Shown here: one piece after another, positions 6,464 to 6,601 of the stretch | How the letters are laid out: the number at the start of each line of letters is the position of its first letter | How positions within the stretch are numbered: the stretch's first letter is position 1 | NCBI GenBank assembly: GCA_937877295.1 | Contig: CALFIV010000169.1 | Coordinates: 1 to 6,601 of the forward strand | Reading direction: 5' to 3' | Source of the DNA: an uncultured Clostridia bacterium | Lineage (GTDB): Bacteria; Bacillota_A; Clostridia; Christensenellales; CAG-138 | Length of the DNA stretch: 6,601 nucleotides | Notes under the pieces: model-generated | What the model was told of the DNA's origin: nothing | What the model saw: only the letters and a program-made list of their open reading frames with translations | The model's database searches: none | Translations under genes and position numbers: made by a program

Positions 6464-6519
6464 TTTTCAAAAAAAAATCTAAAATTTGTGTTGACATTTC
6501 TTACGGAATGTTGTATTCT
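6464..6519 (+). promoter_or_regulatory. tRNA-Pro promoter with UP-element-like A/T tract
   Basis: TTGACA (6491-6496) and TATTCT (6514-6519) are spaced 17 bp apart. Immediately upstream, 6464-6490 is almost pure A/T, with a TTTT run, nine As (6469-6477) and AAAATTT, as in the UP elements of strong stable-RNA promoters. The predicted start near 6526 leaves about 24 nt before the mature tRNA. The -10 is only 4 of 6 to consensus, which the UP element may offset. Confidence 0.75.
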
Positions 6520-6549
6520 AATCAAGCCGCTTGAAGTTCGTGCGACTTT

Positions 6550-6601
6550 CGGGGTGTAGCGCAGTCCGGTAGCGCACGTGCTTTGGGAGCATGGGGCCGG
6601 A
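6550..6601 (+). tRNA. tRNA-Pro (anticodon UGG), cut by the right window edge
   Basis: The acceptor 5' strand is CGGGGTG (6550-6556), followed by T8 and A9. The D arm is GCGC (6559-6562) with GCGC (6572-6575) around a loop containing AGTCCGGTA. The anticodon arm is CGTGC (6577-6581) with GCATG (6589-6593), enclosing TTTGGGA and anticodon TGG at 6584-6586. The variable loop GGGCC and the first three T-stem bases are present before the window ends. The UGG anticodon reads CCA and CCG, and CCN more broadly if the wobble U is modified. The sequence closely resembles Bacillota tRNA-Pro(UGG). The remaining 3' part and any following tRNAs are outside the window. Confidence 0.95.

Noticed and set aside
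6462..6479. GATTTT/AAAATC hairpin as a terminator of the last protein gene
   Set aside because: It has only A-T pairs plus one G-C and no following U-run. The A/T tract is better explained as an UP element for the tRNA promoter.
1..6601. Mobile elements, CRISPR repeats, phage or defence genes
   Set aside because: I found no direct repeat arrays, terminal inverted repeats, transposase motifs or att-like duplications. The tRNA-Pro is a possible integration site, but its 3' end is outside the window.

Overview
The window reads as a chromosomal housekeeping segment from a Gram-positive anaerobe of the Bacillota, most likely a clostridial lineage of intermediate GC. This is inferred from strong AGGAGG-type ribosome binding sites, consensus SigA-type promoters, a tRNA-Val-sensing T-box leader in front of valS, a Gram-positive-style lipoprotein with a DUF885 domain, and codon use around 50% GC. 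Every recognisable gene is on the + strand. I see no mobile element, CRISPR array, integrase or phage gene.

Layout. (1) Bases 1-1080 hold one open frame, cut by the left window edge. It joins the front half of an antibiotic-biosynthesis-monooxygenase (ABM, quinol-monooxygenase-like) fold to an otherwise complete RluD-type 23S rRNA pseudouridine synthase that has no start codon of its own at the junction. This is the oddest thing in the window. (2) A perfect-consensus promoter at 1107-1135 drives a 615-residue DUF885 lipoprotein (1160-3007), a putative surface metallopeptidase. (3) Five bases after that stop codon begins the valS promoter (3012-3039). It is followed by a complete canonical T-box riboswitch with a GUC valine specifier and mutually exclusive antiterminator and terminator helices. 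(4) valS (3296-5923) encodes an intact valyl-tRNA synthetase with both zinc modules, the editing domain and the C-terminal coiled coil. (5) A 10-bp perfect stem-loop without a U-tract separates valS from a 160-residue membrane-anchored coiled-coil protein of unknown function (5977-6459). (6) A tRNA-Pro(UGG) gene with its own UP-element-like promoter runs off the right edge.

How it works together. Uncharged tRNA-Val should bind the leader, stabilise the antiterminator and allow transcription of valS. The small membrane protein has no visible promoter of its own, so it probably depends at least partly on readthrough from valS and may share valine control. The DUF885 gene has no terminator of its own, so its transcripts probably run into the T-box and stop at, or are gated by, the T-box terminator. 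Most of the window is ordinary, well-understood biology. The ABM-RluD junction and the valS-linked membrane protein are the parts worth a second look.
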